From Fumia sp045615345 (GTDB taxonomy: Bacteria; Bacillota; Clostridia; Oscillospirales; Ruminococcaceae): a DNA stretch of 64,000 bases. Shown in pieces: positions 52,861 to 59,755 of this stretch (positions are counted from its first letter, which is position 1; the number at the start of each line of letters is the position of its first letter). The position numbers were made by a program, and so were the translations under genes. The stretch covers positions 3,784-67,783 of the forward strand of contig JAZLER010000034.1 of assembly GCA_045615345.1 (NCBI GenBank), written 5' to 3'. Below the pieces are notes generated by a model. That model made no database searches and had not been told where the DNA came from. It saw only the letters and a program-made list of their open reading frames with translations.

Positions 52861-52942
52861 AGTGCCATTTGGGGACGTATGCCATTTGGGGACGATGCCA
52901 TTTGGGGACGTACATTTTTTGGTACTGTTTGCCTGAAAAATA
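52861..52942 (+). repeat. R1 repeat cluster, copy 4
   Basis: Three units GCCATTTGGGGACG, the last extended to a full R1 with GGTACTGTTTGCC, joined to the 3' end of the gene at 52943. Confidence 0.8.
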
Positions 52943-53434
52943 TTAAAACTTACAGTTCGGGTCGATGGACTTCATTAATTTTTTAAACAAAACTCTCGCC
53001 CAGAAAACCGCATCCGATGTAACTTTCTCATCCCCTGTCCACACTTTGAGTTTTTCTTTAAAAATCCGTATCAAAATGAAAGCAATAAGTCTTATTAAAA
53101 GACAGATTATTAAGGTAATTAAACAGATATTAGTTTCTTCACACCAAAACAAATATAAAACACCAATAACCGAAATTTCTGCTTTACCTGCACAGATTAA
53201 CCCAAAATGAAGTAATGGTGTTAAAAAGTTCTCTTTTCTGAAAAACAAAACAACATATACACATGACAAAATATTAATGCAAAAAAAGAATAACCCCACT
53301 ACAGAACATAAAAGTGCCACAAATGTTTCTTCAAAATGAGCAATAGTAAATAATGTTATATCGCATAAAAATACAGTAATCGCAGAAACAATTAAAATCC
53401 CGTGCTCTAAAAAAATATTTAACACCTTTTTCAT
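52943..53434 (-). CDS. Four-helix membrane protein, immunity-like family
   Basis: 163 residues with about four hydrophobic segments and tail WTGDEKVTSDAVFWARVLF. The first 100 residues differ from the other copies (ITVFLCDITLFTIAHFEETF), the last 45 are nearly identical. 28 bp downstream of the exported-domain protein gene. Confidence 0.65.
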   Translation of the reverse strand: MKKVLNIFLEHGILIVSAITVFLCDITLFTIAHFEETFVALLCSVVGLFFFCINILSCVYVVLFFRKENFLTPLLHFGLICAGKAEISVIGVLYLFWCEETNICLITLIICLLIRLIAFILIRIFKEKLKVWTGDEKVTSDAVFWARVLFKKLMKSIDPNCKF

Positions 53435-53462
53435 AAAACCACCTTATCCAAAATGGTACATG

Positions 53463-53903
53463 CTAATCAGAGTTTCTGGTATGGAAACTATAGCAGTTTT
53501 CGCCAACTTTTCCCAGATAACGAGTTCTGAAACCCGAATTTGCTATAAAATCAAGGTCACATTCAGGGTCATTGACAAACACATATCCCTGTTCGTGGCT
53601 TAAATCAAAGCCCTCAAAAAAGTAAATATTTCCCTTTTCATCCTTTGAGATATTAAGGTAACGGATATACCCCTTTCTCTTCGGAGCAGTAATAGTTTTT
53701 TCATCATCTAAAATGAGTTTACCTTTTTCGTAGGTTGCACTTTCAAAATCTTCATCTTTCAGAACTTCATTTATTTCGGCACAGTATGGAAGATAGTAAT
53801 CTGTATTTTCAACGATGCCATCTACGGCAAGCCAACCAAAAAATACAAAAATCGAAAGCATCGATGCAATTCCTTTTATGAATGTACCAATAATACAAAT
53901 CAC
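53463..53903 (-). CDS. Membrane-anchored exported protein, paralog of 51691
   Basis: 146 residues: N-terminal hydrophobic helix (about 5-28), then an exported domain with EINEVLKDEDFESATYEKG, GYIRYLNISKDEKGNIYFFE and GKVGENCYSFH. The pair (exported-domain gene followed by four-helix gene) occurs twice, at 53903-52943 and 52101-51190, so the two probably work together. Confidence 0.55.
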   Translation of the reverse strand: MICIIGTFIKGIASMLSIFVFFGWLAVDGIVENTDYYLPYCAEINEVLKDEDFESATYEKGKLILDDEKTITAPKRKGYIRYLNISKDEKGNIYFFEGFDLSHEQGYVFVNDPECDLDFIANSGFRTRYLGKVGENCYSFHTRNSD

Positions 53904-53929
53904 CTCTGTTTATTTGATAACGATTTTTA

Positions 53930-54074
53930 CTATTATCCATATTAAAATTATAGGTTTAATAAAGTAATCCCAATAATAGTCAAAAATGATATCGTTGTCT
54001 TCGTAAAATCTCTTTACTCCATTCCAACGAGCACTTTTGTCCCATATCTCATCGAATCTGAAATATTCTTGAAA
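53930..54074 (-). pseudogene. Remnant of the FRFDEIWD family, copy 2
   Basis: YFRFDEIWDKSARWNGVKRF followed by an acidic stretch and a hydrophobic end (PIILIWIIVKIVIK), stop at 53930; no start codon in frame. Together with the promoter of the next gene it fills the 225-bp gap. Confidence 0.45.
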
Positions 54075-54097
54075 TAATGTATCGGATAAAGTATAAT
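54069..54097 (+). promoter_or_regulatory. Promoter of the convergent immunity-like gene (copy 3)
   Basis: TTGAAA (54069-54074), 17-bp spacer, TATAAT (54092-54097), the same arrangement as at 32307. Confidence 0.78.
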
Positions 54098-54128
54098 ATA
54101 GTTAATAATATTTATAGGAGATAACACT

Positions 54129-54815
54129 ATGACTGCTACAAAACTTTTTAACACCTCATTAAAAACCATAAACACAAATATAAAACAAATATTACTTTTT
54201 TCTGTCGTATCTTCCGTCTTGCGTTTTATAAGCCACTATCTGTTTGGAGAAATTCCATATTTCTTACTGATTTTCCCTTTTTTATGGTATTTCCTTGTGG
54301 TTTTCCCATTCGTTAAAACGATTAGTTTTGCAGATATCGATCGCAAAAAGCATATTAAAAGTGTACTGCTAATGGGGATAATTAAACTTATCTTCGATTC
54401 GTCATATACATTAATTCTTTTACTACAATCGTATATTTTAAAACTTACCGGTGAATATATCGGGATATACAACTTAATTGTCATAGCCTCTTTACCACTG
54501 CTTGCACTGTTTGTGATGGCACAAGTAATAGCAGAATATCTTTTTGTATTTCCTGTGATTACAGAAAACAGCTTAAAGAGTTCAGTAAAGCTTCTTTTGT
54601 CAAAACTTCGTGGGCATACCTTAAAGAAAGCCTTTTGTGTACTTCTTATTTCCAATGCTTCGGAATGGTTTTTTAAGCTTTTAGCAATACCACTTTCATC
54701 ATTCACAACCAAAACTGATGAAATTAGTTTTATTCTTAACAATTCACCAATCGGTACCTTTTTATTTTTGTGTGAAATAATTATACTATATCACTATTGG
54801 AATGAGGCATTGTAG
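54129..54815 (+). CDS. Six-helix membrane protein, putative immunity for toxin A
   Basis: 228 residues, ATG after TAGGAGATAA. Six or so hydrophobic segments. It is the most diverged of the three six-helix proteins but keeps the start (MTATKLFNTSLKTI), a KSSVKLLLSKLRGH segment like the LKLLFSKLKSEF of its paralogs, and the ending. Two bp separate its stop from that of toxin A on the other strand. Confidence 0.66.
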   Translation: MTATKLFNTSLKTINTNIKQILLFSVVSSVLRFISHYLFGEIPYFLLIFPFLWYFLVVFPFVKTISFADIDRKKHIKSVLLMGIIKLIFDSSYTLILLLQSYILKLTGEYIGIYNLIVIASLPLLALFVMAQVIAEYLFVFPVITENSLKSSVKLLLSKLRGHTLKKAFCVLLISNASEWFFKLLAIPLSSFTTKTDEISFILNNSPIGTFLFLCEIIILYHYWNEAL

Positions 54816-54817
54816 TT

Positions 54818-56512
54818 TTATCCCAATCGTTCAGTTATAATTTTTAAACTGTAATCTGCATGTTCATTCAAAAGCTTCACATTTTCTAAGTATTCTCTTA
54901 TGTACCTATTATATAATCGCGTTTGATAAATACTGTCACCATACGCGTATGTAGTATCTGTGAGAGAGTCAAGTTCACCTTGAATTAACGTAATAAACTT
55001 TTCTCGAATATTTTTTTTGTTAAAAGCAACCAAGTGGTCATACTCTGAATTTATTATTATCGCAAGTTTGCTCTCAGCATTTTTAACCTCCGCTAAAGAA
55101 CCTTCAGGTATTTTTAATAATTCTACAAAATCCGGTGCTTCCAACACAACATATTCCAAAGCACCTATAGCCTGCTCTTGCCAGGAATTACTGGTTAGAG
55201 AAATATTACGCAAATTCATTATATTGACAAATGCTTCTGCAGTTTTGGGAATAAATTTTCTTAAAAAGTTATCAAACTCATACTCACTTTCAGCTTCATC
55301 AAGAAAACTCTTGTAAAACCTTTCTAATGAATTGTAAGAATTATAATTATGCTTAACATCTTTTCCGTAAAGTAAAAAGTCCAATATTTCGCGTGCTTTT
55401 TTCTCAGACGCGTCCCTTAGAATTTCAAGTTGTGTTTTCTCAGCACGAGGTGAACTGATATAATATTCACCATATGCTAAATTCTTGATTTTTTCATATT
55501 CTTTTGTTAGCAGTTCTTCAATCGTGCCTTTACGAAATCCACTATATTCCTGATATGAAAGCCTTTCAAGTTCTTTCTTGCAAATTTCGTCAAAACTTCC
55601 TTCTGTCGGAACATCACTTTTTTGTGATGTTCTTTCTTTCATGTGGGAAGAAAGATTCTTATTGAGAAGATTATCAATATACCCTGTCGCTTCAAACAAA
55701 TCTTTAAGATAATTATCTCTGATTTCAATGGAATCGACATTAATATCCTTTTGAATTGTTTCAGCTAACTTATCAAACCCACTCTTGATTACCTCGTAAT
55801 AACTTCTCTCATCTTTAAGTTTTTCGTAAAGTCTTGAGCTTATTGCCTCACAATTGAGTTTTTCAATATACTCTTTCGAAAGAATAATTTTAAAACATTT
55901 TCCGGACAAAGAACTTTTTTCCTTTTTGAACTTCAGGAAATTGTAAACATCCTGCAAGAAATCGCGGTCTTTGCCCTCTAAAATATCATCAAAAAACGCC
56001 TTTTTGGTGGAGTCATCTCCAATAGTGAAACTGATACCATAATCAACAGCTTTTCTTATGTACTCCATTCCGGTCGAGAACGAAACATTCGCCCTCGTAC
56101 CGTTTTCAACTTTCTTCGCTGCTTCCTCAACTCTGTATAAGGACTCATAGGATTTTCTTCTTGTATCATATGCCGACAAGGTAAGATACGCTTTACAAGC
56201 ATCAAAAGTACTCGCATTTGAATACCCGAACTTTAACACCTCGTTAATCTTTTCCAAAAACTTCAAAGTTTCTTCCCTCTCCTCTTTTGGGAAAAAGGAC
56301 AAAACCTCGGCATAGCGTTTCAAATCCGAATGTACTTCATAAATTACATCAACAATGCTCTTGCAAAGCTTGTCGAGGGCATCCTTATAATTAACACAAT
56401 GTGAGCCGTTTGAAAACTCCCACATAATATGCCCGATAACAGTGCTTTCATTAATATTCTTAAAATATTCGGGACTTCCTACATAAAGCCCATTGCTTCC
56501 TTTTAAATTCAT
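54818..56512 (-). CDS. Putative polymorphic toxin A (MNLKGSNG N-domain, shared C-domain)
   Basis: 564 residues, no signal peptide. Residues 1-230 are the N-domain of the Ntox44 toxin at 26071 (MNLKGSNGLYVGSPEYF, YKDALDKLCKSIVDVIYEV, FFPKEEREETLKFLEKINEV), but from about 300 it carries instead the C-domain of toxins B and C (FDEICKKEL, EKKAREILDFLL, QEQAIGALEYVVLEAP, YQTRLYNRYIREYLENVKL). It is therefore a natural chimera of the two toxin types. Its C-domain partner is the converging membrane protein at 54129. Confidence 0.7.
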   Translation of the reverse strand: MNLKGSNGLYVGSPEYFKNINESTVIGHIMWEFSNGSHCVNYKDALDKLCKSIVDVIYEVHSDLKRYAEVLSFFPKEEREETLKFLEKINEVLKFGYSNASTFDACKAYLTLSAYDTRRKSYESLYRVEEAAKKVENGTRANVSFSTGMEYIRKAVDYGISFTIGDDSTKKAFFDDILEGKDRDFLQDVYNFLKFKKEKSSLSGKCFKIILSKEYIEKLNCEAISSRLYEKLKDERSYYEVIKSGFDKLAETIQKDINVDSIEIRDNYLKDLFEATGYIDNLLNKNLSSHMKERTSQKSDVPTEGSFDEICKKELERLSYQEYSGFRKGTIEELLTKEYEKIKNLAYGEYYISSPRAEKTQLEILRDASEKKAREILDFLLYGKDVKHNYNSYNSLERFYKSFLDEAESEYEFDNFLRKFIPKTAEAFVNIMNLRNISLTSNSWQEQAIGALEYVVLEAPDFVELLKIPEGSLAEVKNAESKLAIIINSEYDHLVAFNKKNIREKFITLIQGELDSLTDTTYAYGDSIYQTRLYNRYIREYLENVKLLNEHADYSLKIITERLG

Positions 56513-56580
56513 TTTATCACATTTCCTTTCTTAAGTAAATAACATTTTGTAGGGTTTGGCACTTGTTGACAAACCGCATT
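56447..56580. repeat. 134-bp direct repeat, right copy, with promoter-like pair
   Basis: Identical to 49425-49558 at 132 of 134 bases. On the minus strand TTGTCA (56572-56567), 17-bp spacer, CAAAAT (56549-56544) could be a weak promoter for toxin A. Confidence 0.85.
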
Positions 56581-56619
56581 GAAATCCGTTCAACCTTATC
56601 GTATTTCACTATTCATACC

Positions 56620-56985
56620 TCAGCTTTTCTGACGCATCGCCTGCGAATAGGTAAGCACCCCGGTATCCGACAAAGCCTTTCCCTCTGTGGGAATAACCCC
56701 CTCGATTTTCTTCTCGTAAAACAAGTCCGGGTACTGTTCTTTTGCAGACTTAACATACTGATCTGCATCAATAATCTTCCCGTTCTCATCAAACAAATCA
56801 TCACAATTTGTCTTGTAAATAAGGTACTCCAAATCCTTTGCTCCCGCCCTTGAAAGCTCGAGTCCCAGCGCCGACTCACGGCGCATTTTCTCAGAATTTT
56901 CCCTTTCTGTTTTCAAATCGTTTTTAATTTCGGAAAGCTCTGTACGAAGCTCCTCAATCATTTGAAGCATTTCTTCCATTTTCAT
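56620..56985 (-). CDS. Phage scaffolding protein (short)
   Basis: 121 residues. Coiled-coil start (EEMLQMIEELRTELSEIKND, about 4-40), then AGAKDLEYLIYKTNCDDLFD and a C-terminal VLTYSQAMRQKS, the order of capsid scaffolds that precede the coat gene in SPP1-like phages; those usually have 150-200 residues, so this is on the short side. Overlaps the portal gene by 32 bp. The capsid gene, its normal neighbour, is 9 kb further on. Confidence 0.75.
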   Translation of the reverse strand: MKMEEMLQMIEELRTELSEIKNDLKTERENSEKMRRESALGLELSRAGAKDLEYLIYKTNCDDLFDENGKIIDADQYVKSAKEQYPDLFYEKKIEGVIPTEGKALSDTGVLTYSQAMRQKS

Positions 56986-58324
56986 TATCCTTTCTTTCTT
57001 TTTCCCTTTTGGCGTCCTTTACCCAGGGGTGATTTTCAAGAATAGTTTCCTCGGACAGAATGTCTGCGGATTTCACACACTCTTCAATAGCCTCGGACTC
57101 ATTCACAATAATATCGCGGTTTAACACAAAACTTACATCTTCGTTTTTAAAATCACCCTTGTCCGTAATTTCAAGCCACAGTTTCACAAAATACATAAGC
57201 TCACCAAGTGACACTAAAAACTCCGACTCAATGCTGTTGCAATCAAGGTCTAAATCGGCATACAAAAACTTAAGCGCTACACCTGAAGCATTTTTGAAAT
57301 CTTCAGTCTGGGTATCAACCCCACGCCCTGCCTCGTAAAGGTCCTTTCTGTCGAGCGACAGATGTCTTGCCACCATATCAGTCGAAATGTTGCTCGACTT
57401 GACATCAAGTCCACCGTCATCTGTAACCTTGACAGCCTTGTATCGGGAAAGATTTTTCCGAAACTCTCCAAGCCCCTGACCATCGTAATTCTTAACAACC
57501 AGAATGGAATTCGGCACATCGCAAATCGTGTTCGAGTCATCGGATTTGAGCAAATCATAATCATCAATAAGCGATTTCGTATAACGGATAAGTGAAATTT
57601 CCTCCTCGTTGTACTTAAACGGAATGAAAGGAATTTTCATAAAATTATACCCCATACCATCAAGGGTAATATGCTGAGAATTCACCCTCTGTGGGTCGTT
57701 ATAAAGTCTGCCGTTTTCTAAAATGTAGTAGTAAACACCAGACAAATCCCATTTTTCCACAGCAGTCAGAATCTTTTTACCACGCTTAATTCCATACACC
57801 CTGATAACCCCGTCAAGGCTTAACTTCTCACTGTCCGACCAGATGGGAATTACTTCCTCGGACGGAATTTTCTTAAAACGCAATTCCCCGTTTTCAAAGT
57901 AAACATAAAGCCAGCCGATGCCTTTTACTACCGCCTCCTTACAGAGATTTTTGAGGCGGTTTTTAAGTTTTGCATCAAAAACTCCGTTTAAGATTTTTGA
58001 AAACTCCTCATTCTCGCAAGAAACAGAAAACTCGCGACCAAAAAGGTACTCTGCCTTCTGGTCAACGAGTTTTTTGAAAAATGAATGCGCTATTCGACAG
58101 TTGGAGAGATTTTTATCCTCAACCAATGTACCGTCCTCACCAATCACCATTCGCTTTCTCGAAAGGATGTCGTTAATCCCCTCGTAATACCTTGCACCGC
58201 AAAGCATTTCCCCGCGTTTTTCCGAGTTTAAGAAATTCTTTACTTTTTCAAGAATTTCCTTTTCGCTTGTGACTACCTCACCTTCGAAAACTCTTTTTTC
58301 ACCTTTTTTTCCGAAAAAAATCAT
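56954..58324 (-). CDS. Phage portal protein (SPP1 gp6-like)
   Basis: 456 residues, normal length. AGARYYEGINDILSRKR-like CGARYYEGINDILSRKRMVI, NCRIAHSFFKKLVDQKAEYL, FGREFSVSC, the KYNEEEISLIRYTKSLIDDYD stretch and NASGVALKFLYADLDLDCNS are typical. Forms the dodecameric ring for DNA entry. The C-terminal 40 residues are highly charged. Confidence 0.9.
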   Translation of the reverse strand: MIFFGKKGEKRVFEGEVVTSEKEILEKVKNFLNSEKRGEMLCGARYYEGINDILSRKRMVIGEDGTLVEDKNLSNCRIAHSFFKKLVDQKAEYLFGREFSVSCENEEFSKILNGVFDAKLKNRLKNLCKEAVVKGIGWLYVYFENGELRFKKIPSEEVIPIWSDSEKLSLDGVIRVYGIKRGKKILTAVEKWDLSGVYYYILENGRLYNDPQRVNSQHITLDGMGYNFMKIPFIPFKYNEEEISLIRYTKSLIDDYDLLKSDDSNTICDVPNSILVVKNYDGQGLGEFRKNLSRYKAVKVTDDGGLDVKSSNISTDMVARHLSLDRKDLYEAGRGVDTQTEDFKNASGVALKFLYADLDLDCNSIESEFLVSLGELMYFVKLWLEITDKGDFKNEDVSFVLNRDIIVNESEAIEECVKSADILSEETILENHPWVKDAKREKERKDNENGRNASND

Positions 58325-58359
58325 ATTTTTTCCTTCCTTTCTTTTTAAAAATTTTCAAC

Positions 58360-58383
58360 AAAAAACCACGCCGTCAGCGTGGT
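58360..58383 (-). terminator. Terminator between the barstar fragments and portal gene
   Basis: On the minus strand ACCACGC, loop TGACG, GCGTGGT (58383-58365), then TTTTTT. It isolates the barnase-barstar unit from the portal gene. Confidence 0.82.
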
Positions 58384-58426
58384 CATTTATCTTCGTATTA
58401 AAAAATTTGTAAGCTCTGAGTATGCC

Positions 58427-58577
58427 TTACCCAATTGTTTCATAATCAAAAGGATGATCACTGTCAGCCCACAGTTTTTTATTCTCTTCCAGTAATTCGT
58501 GCATTATTTTTAAATGTTTATCAAACCCCGGCGGTAAAGTCTTTTCACCTTTGATAATCAATTTCCACAACTTTCAT
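58427..58577 (-). pseudogene. Barstar-like immunity gene with internal deletion
   Basis: ATG 58577 opens MKVVEIDYQR and stop; in the +1 frame the sequence goes on as IIKGEKTLPPGFDKHLKIMH, then ELLEENKKLW and a stop at 58427. The first part matches the barstar start (MKIVEID at 59155), the second the barstar end. The middle is lost, probably by recombination between two AATTGATT copies. Confidence 0.75.
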
Positions 58578-58592
58578 AATCTCACCTTGAAA

Positions 58593-58783
58593 TCAGCTTA
58601 AAATTTCATAAGAAAACGGTTTGAACCGAGTTTTTGAACGAAACTCAATATTTCCATCTAAAATATTATGCATTATATCCAAGTGTTTTTTAAAGCCGGA
58701 ATGCAAACTTTTTTCGCCTTTAATTACAATTTTTTCTATATCTATACTGCCTGCGAGCAAATCCCAGAAAGCTGACCAATTTA
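58593..58783 (-). pseudogene. 3' half of a barstar-like gene
   Basis: Codes for NWSAFWDLLAGSIDIEKIVI, then KGEKSLHSGFKKHLDIMHNI and a tail ending SYEILS. The pattern after the insert (NWSAFWDLL) is that of barstar helix 2 (NLDALWDCL). Together with the 5' half at 59062-59155 it would make a complete protein of about 95 residues. Confidence 0.8.
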
Positions 58784-59061
58784 CAGGCGAAGCCAATAAA
58801 TCAAAGCTTGTTTTTTGCTGACTGTTTTCTTCTTTTTCTGCGTTAAAATCCTCGTGAATACTTGAAGTATTCACTGCGGTTTTACCTTGAAAATACTAAA
58901 AAAACAGTGGCAAAAAATTCTTATGAACCTGAAAGAGCTAAAAATTTGTGATTTTTCAAGGCGGCAGGGCGAAGGAATACGACTGTATTTCAAGCCCGAC
59001 AACGCCGAAAAAACCGAATTTTGGCTATTTCAGGCAAGTTTGGATTTGTTGGTTTCGCCTG
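58784..59061. mobile_element. 278-bp MITE-like insert with 27-bp inverted ends
   Basis: Ends 58784-58810 and 59035-59061 are inverted repeats, 23 of 27 bases identical (outer end CAGGCGAA). The inside contains GCGTTAAAATCCTCGTGAAT and the near-perfect palindrome GTGAATACTT-G-AAGTATTCAC, related to repeat R2 at 47641. No transposase. It interrupts the barstar gene. Confidence 0.75.
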
Positions 59062-59155
59062 CGTACCACTCGGGAAAATCAAGAGCAACCCTGATTCTTT
59101 CGTGCAATTCATAGAGACTCTTACACCCTGTAAAATCAATTTCCACTATCTTCAT
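59062..59155 (-). pseudogene. 5' half of a barstar-like gene
   Basis: ATG 59155 behind GAGGTGAG; codes MKIVEIDFTGCKSLYELHER, then IRVALDFPEWY, which is the start of barstar (strand 1, helix 1, then the LPEYYG turn). The frame goes a few codons into the insert (stop at 59030). Joining it directly to the 3' half leaves the frame open (EWY-V-NWSAFWD). Confidence 0.82.
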
Positions 59156-59165
59156 AATCTCACCT

Positions 59166-59719
59166 CTAAATAATTTCGTAAAATGTCTTGTAATGGTCGT
59201 ATGTAACGAATACGAGCCCGTCATTTGACCAGACGATTCTTTGTCCATTACGCTTTCCATCAATGTAGTTAATATCTGCCTCATACCAGATTCTGCCGGG
59301 AGCATACGGTAAATGTCCATTATTGTTACGATACTTACTTCCACCAATCATTTTTTCCGGAAAAAATTTATTGGAGCTTTTTGGGGTTTCCACCCTGTGT
59401 TTAAAGCATCCTCATAACTGATATAATTCCCCGGCAACTTACCTGAATATTTTACCGTCCGGTCAGCACCGGAGAACCCGTCTATTGTCGCCGTACCTGC
59501 CTGTATCGTTTCCATCGGTATAATACTGCAACGACAGTTGGGATGCAGCTCCGGCTTCCTCTCAGGGGTTTCATCAATTCGCCAGATTTTCCCCTGCATA
59601 TCTTCACAATCAAGGCATCTGATTAAGTCATTCACAGAAACCCAGTGCTTGTATTTTTTGCTTATCCCCAACCTTGGCGACAGTTTTTTCTTTTTTGAAG
59701 CGGCTGCCATAACAGCCAT
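59166..59719 (-). CDS. Phage minor-head fragment fused to barnase-like RNase across a -1 frameshift
   Basis: ATG 59719 after GGAGGTAAAT. Residues 1-75: end of a MuF/gp7-type minor head protein with KHWVSVNDLIRCLDCEDMQG and LHPNCRCSIIPME (C35, C38, H59, C62, C64). From about 93 begins barnase (KLPGNYISYEDALNTGW). The frame closes at 59348, but after A AAT TTT (59369-59363) the -1 frame goes on: MIGGSKYRNNNGHLPYAPGR, WYEADINY, GQRIVWSNDG and DHYKTFYEII, stop 59166. The barnase residues Glu73, Arg83/87 and His102 have counterparts. So the toxin is either frameshift-made or recently inactivated. Barstar remains follow. Confidence 0.78.
59363..59369 (-). promoter_or_regulatory. Possible -1 slippery site A AAT TTT in the barnase fusion
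   Basis: In the upstream frame the codons read ATA AAT TTT TTC; a -1 slip gives exactly the frame of the catalytic part. The sequence fits the X XXY YYZ rule. A T6 run here could also be a simple mutational slip. Confidence 0.5.
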
Positions 59720-59755
59720 ATTTACCTCCAATTTTCCACCTCCATTCTAACATAA

